Source of the DNA: Microdochium bolleyi
Lineage: Eukaryota; Ascomycota; Sordariomycetes; Xylariales; Microdochiaceae
Assembly: GCA_001566295.1 (NCBI GenBank)
Contig: KQ964252.1
Location: 992,001 to 1,056,000, forward strand
DNA length: 64,000 nucleotides
Direction of reading: 5' to 3'
Positions 57,801 through 64,000 of this stretch are shown here, piece by piece. The notes under the pieces were generated by a model. That model was not told the DNA's origin and searched no databases. It saw only the letters and a list, made by a program, of their open reading frames with translations. The position numbers were made by a program, and so were the translations under genes. Position 1 is the first letter of the stretch, and each line of letters starts with the position of its first letter.

Positions 57801-60800
57801 CCGGCCTCCGTCCAGTGTCTGCATGGAAGATCCTGGTCCCTGGCAAGGGGTTAAGATGGCGTGTTGCATCTCCTGCCTTGAATGGTGTGGACGAGTGAGC
57901 CTTGACGCGGTGATGATCCTATCTCTTCGAAAGCGTTGGCTATTGACTCATATTGTTTGACGCAGAGCGCAAAGTCGACTACCTACACTAGAAGGGCCAG
58001 CTCTGTGGAATCTGGGACACGAAAAGGGGTAAAGGACCCGTTGTGCTGCCCCAAGATCCCCTAGGCAGTCCTTATCTTGTGCGCACAGCCTGACAGCATC
58101 ACTGATCGCTGATGGTCTCTTTGTGCCCCATGATGCCAATTTTCCAGTCGTCTCAAACGTTGATGTCACTAAGCTCACTCGGCGACATTTTCAAGCCCTT
58201 GGTAATCTCGTGCAAGCATTTGTAGCTAGTCTAGTGAAGGAACATACACAAAGAGGGTGATGCTGCTGAACTCTCCCCGAGTTGCTCTCCTCTTTGGAAC
58301 GCCCACCGAGGCGATAACATCATGATAACGTATCATGGAGAGCGTAGCGTCGCCCTAATCTCTGAAAGGCTGGCCAAGCGAAATTCTTGACACTTTGACG
58401 GAAGTGAGGCTCGCAATGAATCACGAACTGGAAGCGGGTCCTACTCGAGAAACAGCTCGACAGCAGGAATTCCGCCGGTGTTCTTGCTCTTGAAATCAAT
58501 ATTCCATCATTTCGTCCCTGATGATATATTGCGCGGGATTAGATATGGCCACTTGGATCGCTACACTCTGTACTACGACAGCGATGCCATGAAACCATTT
58601 CTCGTGGCTTCACGCAGATCTAACGTTTTGACTAATCATTTCGCCGTAGTCCCATTGCACGAGTCCGCACATATTTCTCCCCTGCTGCTTCGTACTATAC
58701 GTTCTGTCTCTGCCCTCAACTTGCGCACCATCAACTAAAAAGTGTTAGGGAGGATAAACTGAACTACTATCGCCGTTGCGCATCACCAGTTGAATCACAG
58801 CGATGGGCATTACGATACCTGCTAGGTGCGCCAATGACTGTCTACAGAGTAATTTTGGTGATTTACAAGCCATTTTGCAGAATTGGCAAGACTGGAACCT
58901 TTGATAAGGTCGCGGGCTTCATTCCATCTTCCGGAGGCGTGTGTCTTGACTATAGACCATGCAGCTAAGCTGATAATCGCAGTTATCTCTGGGATGTAGA
59001 TTTAACATCAGGCACAGACGCGACGATGATAGTAAGCAAGCTTGAACACAATCAGCTGCGAAGCATGAAGCCTGACGTGCGTGGCGGGTGACCTAATCGT
59101 CCGGCCATGTGCCAAACATCCTTCGCTCTTGAGATCCCACTCCTGGACTCCAGGATCGGGACTCAGCTTATGCGCACTCTACCTGGGCAGCCGGCAGCAG
59201 ACTCTGCAGAACAACCTGGCGGTCTTTGGAAGGTACTTTTTCAGACCTCGCGTAGTTGTTTACAGCAGGCCGCATCAAGGATCGACCACACGCAAATCCC
59301 AAACTGCAGCTCGCAAATGATAAAGTGACCCTACAAGGTTGTCCAAGTCGAAGTCCTACCCTTCTCCCCTTTGTTTCACACCAGTTCTACCCATCAATCC
59401 CCGTGTGAGTCATGTTGCGAAAGCCATGAAGCCTGCCAAGGCTGCCTTCCAGGTCGCGCACCATCGCTCGCGGCATGGCCTCGAAGTGCCTACCGGCGGC
59501 AACGAAGCCAACCACCAACTTGTTGGTCGCAGTCTCTTTGCGCAGGGCCCCATAAGGCGGCCAAGTACCCACACACACACTCGCACGTAATACCTGTGCT
59601 AATCTTATTCTGCAGGAGCCCCAGGTCATCAGGCGATGCCGAGACTGGGCGACTAGCTGGCCGTCCGATGGGCAGTCTCAGCTTCAATCAACGAAGCCCA
59701 GTCGCTGTGCATGGGCAAGACAGGGCCAGGGTTGCTCACGTCTGCCAGGCGAACGTCCATTGTCCACTTGTCCATGTGTACTGGTCCGCGGACCAGTACT
59801 TCCTGCCGACGTGGAAGATGATCAGACACCCATGTTGCTGATCTCCTCTGCCGCGTGTGTGGGCTCCCCAACGCTTGAGGCCGAGGGCTGGCCTGCAGGT
59901 CATTCACTGCCTGCACTCCTGTCGGGTCAGGTTGTCCAGCGAAGTCCGTTCAAGCTCGACTACCACACGCGGCAATGAAACATTCTACGGAGGTTCATGC
60001 TGGGTAAGGGGCACTCTGAATGAGCTATCTGACGGCATAGGGTATCTGCTGTACTCGTCGGAGCCTTGCCGACACAGTTCGAGGCACAGGACTCCGCATC
60101 CGGTCATCTCCCTCCCGTCTCATCCTTGGCCTGTTTGTGTGGCTTTGCCGTACCGAACAGCGTGTACCGTTGCCAGCGCCGTGACCGAGTTGTTGGCTGT
60201 GTGCCTTGCCCACCTCATCACCCTTGCTCCCTCGATTCCCTGTCACCCACACCACCACGAGAGCATCGATGCACTTACCACTAAGCACGCACGCGCTGGT
60301 ACTCACACCATGGGCGAGGGCCGTCATGTTCAGAGCATCTCGGACCCTATCCTTTAGACCTTGCAACGAAGTTCAGCACATCCGCTCGCCAGTGGTGTCA
60401 TCATGCTCTCTCACGCCTACGGACTGGCTGTAACGTCAACAAATGCGCAGGGCATGTCAGGTCCAAGTCTTACGAGGCGAGGTCTACATACTGCTTACCG
60501 TCACTTGCCGCCTGTATCATATCTCTTACCGGGCACGCACACAGACTTGGTACGTCTTGCTCTACAAAAGACGTATCTACACCACCTACCTCACCCTCGG
60601 CCCGCTGTGGGTGTCGTATCTCAACGTAGCAGCCGCAATGCTGTCACTACGAGGTTGCTTGTCATGGTTTCGGCCACGGAAATCTCAAGGCCCATTCGAG
60701 GGGTGCTCAGCCTTGCGCTGTGCAGCGCACTATCGAATACCTTGCAGTAACAAAGTATAGGCGGTCGTAGGAGCTCCCCAGGGTCACCCGCAGGAGCGAG

Positions 60801-61382
60801 TCAGCCATACCTCCGGATGATGATAGTCAATTACATTGTGCATGTCTACCCTTACCCTGGCTTACACCGATGTCACGATATCCACTTTTGTCTTTCTTTT
60901 TATTCACCGTTGTCCGAGCGAGGGTTCCAGAACCTGAGCTGCGACCCGAATTATCTCAAAAGACGTGCCGTGGACCTGTCGCTCACGCGCCACACTATCC
61001 GCCGCCTCCCCGGCCGCCACAGCAGCTGGCTTCTCGAGAAGGAGGGTCGGGGATGCACACACCCCTGTTCCGGGGGCCAATGATGGACGCCAGACACGAC
61101 GGCGAGGTCCGACTTCCCACAACATGGACGTGCGGAAAGGGGTCCATGCTGGACTCCGGTCGGCCGGCACTTTTCCCCGTGCTGTTGCAGATCTGCTCCG
61201 CGGGCTGGTGCCGATGGGGCGGAGATTAGCTGCGAGGTCGACTTGCGTCATTCCCGTTACTTTTCTAGAAGCCAACACACAAATGGGCTCAGGGACGGCC
61301 CCTGGCTTGCAGGAGATAACCTGCCCCTGTGAGTACACCACATTTGGGATACGCGATTCCATATCTTGAGCTTGATATTCAT

Positions 61383-61391
61383 ATATAAAGG
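61383..61391 (+). promoter_or_regulatory. TATA-like box of paralogue B
   Basis: ATATAAAGG within ATATATAAAGGGGG, 223 bases before the ATG at 61606. It matches the box and spacing of paralogue A. Confidence 0.6.
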
Positions 61392-61605
61392 GGGACATGT
61401 TTCCGACCAACACACCATCCAGAATGTTTCGGTATCACTTCAGATCCCAGATCATACTCCATAACCCGTCTGGGCCTTTTGGCTCGCCCTTGAGCTCGCC
61501 GGTGCAGTCCGTGCTCGGCAGGACAACTCTACGAGTTGTGCCAACCAACCAACACCACAGTTCTTCACGTCCCGGAGCGTCTCACACAGTCCGCGTCAAG
61601 TTATC

Positions 61606-64000
61606 ATGAACCCAGAAACGAAGAAAACGTGAGTCTTCTCCCTTGTTCAGCAATACACACCCCCGATAGACGGCCCTTGCATGTGTGGTGCCCCTTGGCT
61701 AACACAGCAAAACCACGCAGCGTGTTGAGCATAGATTTTGGGAGCACGAGCCTGCGCGCGATACTGCTTGAGCTCGCGAGCCCCAGTGGCAACGTCTGGC
61801 ACAAGATCCAGAACCCGGAGCAACGGGACGGCAACTACCACTCCGGCGAAGGCGAGTGGCCCATTGCGCTCGGCGCGCTCGGCGAGCCCCGCGACCCTCA
61901 CGAGCACCCCGGCCGCACCGTCTGGCTGGGCTACGACGCCAGCGAGCACCTGAGCATATCTGGCAAGTACGGCATCATCTGGCTCGCGGGCATCCTCGGC
62001 GACAACAGGGACCAGTACTGCGTTGTCGATCCCCTATATAACCACAGAGACCCGGAGCGACTCCGCGAGAGACTTCACGTTGGCCTGCGCGAGCTCCTCG
62101 GAGCGCTGAGGAATGAGGTGGACAATGTCTGCCGAACAGAGGACTGCGTGGTGGAGCGCGTCGTCCTGTCGGTGCCTGCGCAATGGGTCGGCACCGCCTG
62201 CGAGGACATCTACAGAGCGATTGTAGCGGAAGTGTTTGTGATCTCCGAGGAGGCACGCATCGAGATCTTGTCGGAGATCGAGGCCGTAGCACACTATGCT
62301 TTCAGAGAGAACGTCGGCAAGTCTCTGAGAGGGGGGGAGGGCTGTCATGCGCAGCGCATTCTGTATATCGATAGCGGAGGGCACAGCATGGTGAGTCTCG
62401 ACATTTCCCTCCAGTGCCGCGACGCGATCCTCCATAGAGATGCTGGGCTGACTATTGTCCCTGAGACAGAACCTGTGCGAATACTATGCGGTGTATAACC
62501 CCGATGGCAAAGGAATGCCATGCATATATCGCACGAGCCAGCCCCAAGGTAAGGTGGCCCGAGGCGCTCTTGGAGCTGCCGGACGAGTCCTCCACACCGT
62601 GAAGCATCGCTAAAGTAATAGCAGGTTTTGGCGGCGGCAGCGAGCATTGGGAGTTCAGGATGCTAGAAGACTGCAACCGCGAAGCCAAGAAGCACCCCAA
62701 GCGCGGCGGCAGAGACCTGCCGCCAGCGGCGCGCAACCAAATGGCCGTCCTTGTCAACACGCTCAAGCGCGGCACGATCGGTCCTGGCTCTCGAAAAGGG
62801 ATTCAGGCCCTCTACATGGACAACGAGTCGCCGTGTGTGCTCAATCTGTCACCAGAGGACATCCATCTGTCGTTCGGTGCATCCTTTGACGGCATTCTAC
62901 ATGCTGCTGGAGCCGCCATGGAGAGCCTAGCACAGGTGAGCAGGAACAGCCTCGTGGTCGTGTCTGGAGGCAGTTCTCTCAACCCGCATGTGAGAGAGCG
63001 ACTGTGCACCATGTTCACAGCGTCAGGGCTGCTCAAGGAGCCGATCTTTGTGGAGAAGCATGATCGCCCGGAGCTCGGGTAAGTGTGGATGAAGGAGTCC
63101 TTCAGATCCTTGCCCCTTGGTCACAGCATGCATAACAAAAACTACAAACTGACGAGGCAATCGACATGGGCAGTCTAAAAGTAGTCAAGGGTGCTGCATA
63201 TGCCTCGGGTCGGCGACCCACCGCACGCGATTTTTTTGAGAATAACGCTGCATTCGGGCTCCAGAGACTGGGCAAAGTCACGAAAGCGCGTGACCGTGAG
63301 GGGCTCGGCAATGGGGGAGAAGTGCTATTGACGAACGTGAGTGCAACACCGACTCACCGGCTTGCGTCCAGACTGAATTGTAACACAGCCGGGGCCAAGA
63401 CCAGCCTGGTACTAACGACTGTTACTACATGGTAGGACAAAAGAAGGGCAATCTTGCTGTTCAAGGCTCCAGGCTCGGGACCCTCGGCAGAACCGGGCAC
63501 ATCGCAGTTCAACATCATCTGTGACCCTTTCTACGCCTCACCGCATCGGACACAGCTCTCGGCCTTGAGCCCAGACTTCTGCTATGATATACTGAAGTTA
63601 GGGGAGCTCCAGAAAGGCACTTATGTCTTGGATATCGCCCTTGAGGATTCCCACGACAACTCAGAAGACATCACTGAAGAGTGTCTGACTTCCCAAACTG
63701 GCCAGCGTGGCCAAGGGAGCGGGAGCCAAGCTACACTCTACCCGAGCCCCAACGCAAATCCTCTCTACATGAAGATCAAAATCATGCAGTCATACAAAAC
63801 AAATACTGGGGTCACAAAAGAAAGGACTCTGCTTTCAGTCGTAGAGAAACTTTACATCGGCGCAGGCAGCAATTGTGTCTTCCTTCCCATGGAGGACGCA
63901 GACGGCGAGCCAGCAAAGGAGAGGCTGAAGGTAGCACTAGCTGAGAGGCCAGCAGATAAAATAAAGCACGGGAGGAAGCCCAGAACCCAGCGAGGGAAAA
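61606..64000 (+). CDS. Hsp70/actin-fold ATPase-like protein, paralogue B (3' end outside window)
   Basis: Exons 61606-61628, 61721-62390, 62470-62548, 62625-63078, 63174-63336 and 63436 to beyond 64000; 651 residues visible, no stop before the window ends. The nucleotide-binding domain matches paralogue A block by block. Phosphate 1 is VLSIDFGSTS (Asp13), with EILSEIEAVAHYAF for the Hsp70 NEPTAAAIAY segment. Phosphate 2 is YIDSGGHSM, the adenosine motif is VVVSGGSSLNPHVRERL, and KGAAYASGRRPTARD follows. The C-terminal region continues with FNIICDPFYASP, YDILKLGELQKGTYVLDIAL and GAGSNCVFLPMEDADGEP. Exons 1, 3 and 4 have exactly the lengths of those in A (23, 79 and 454 nt) and all five introns fall at the same places and phases. 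Substrate or client unknown; ATP binding inferred from motifs only. Confidence 0.8.

Larger units (their letters stand above)
52268..61605. other. 9.3-kb stretch without a convincing gene between the Hsp70-like paralogues
   Basis: Frames reach at most 190 codons. The longest run (56562-57578, minus) consists of two abutting open frames with Arg/Pro/Ser-rich composition and no recognised domain, and it lacks a coherent start and splice pattern. A degenerate minisatellite lies at 54716-54845. Other open frames (59371-59841, 59857-60357, 60361-60750, plus) are end to end in different frames with stops between, more like chance or decay than exons. The outer 300 bases at each side are the promoters of paralogues A and B. 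Long non-coding RNA or decayed genes cannot be excluded. Confidence 0.5.

Overview
This 64 kb window is nuclear DNA of a filamentous ascomycete, most likely a sordariomycete. The genes carry short introns (about 50-110 bp) with GTAAGT/GTGAGT-like donors and CTAAC/CTGAC-like branch points. Gene families typical of Pezizomycotina are present (fungal Zn2Cys6 factor, DUF2434 membrane protein, Dal5-type transporter, filamentous-type MSN5 and LDB17), along with an intron-containing nuclear tRNA-Tyr. Coding sequence is GC-rich. All exon boundaries were built by hand from splice signals, reading frame and family conservation, with no transcript data.

Layout. 0-16.6 kb: ERV1 sulfhydryl oxidase (+), pyruvate decarboxylase (+), an APH-fold protein lacking the usual catalytic motif (-), a 2.9 kb gene-free stretch ending in tRNA-Tyr(GUA), TAN1 (-), the PDAT enzyme LRO1 (-), the NatC catalytic subunit NAA30 (+), and a DUF1917 protein (-). 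17-26.4 kb: DPH7 (+), the exportin MSN5 in 11 exons (+), and the Arp2/3 activator LDB17/Dip1 (+). 26.3-31.3 kb: a 5 kb stretch without a supported gene, upstream of a two-finger C2H2 transcription factor (31.3-33.4 kb, +). 34.8-46.5 kb: DUF2434 membrane protein (-), Zn2Cys6 factor (-), Prx5-type peroxiredoxin (-), FEN1/RAD27 nuclease (+), a small conserved protein (-), and a Dal5-family transporter (-).

46.5-64 kb differs in character. After an AT-rich gene-free block (about 47.3-49.1 kb) come two divergently transcribed paralogues, here called A (49.1-52.3 kb, -) and B (61.6 kb to the window end, +). They encode Hsp70/actin-fold ATPase-like proteins and are separated by 9.3 kb with no convincing gene. 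They share intron positions, three identical exon lengths (23, 79 and 454 nt), a TATA-like ATATAAAGG 223-228 bp before the ATG, altered Hsp70 signature motifs, and a C-terminal region after the ATPase domain that I do not recognise. This pair is the best candidate in the window for something undescribed.

The first 46 kb is mostly conserved housekeeping: disulfide relay, fermentation, triacylglycerol synthesis, tRNA acetylation, N-terminal acetylation, diphthamide synthesis, nuclear export, endocytic actin, flap processing and peroxide defence. No secondary-metabolite cluster, intact transposon, rRNA or CRISPR array was seen.
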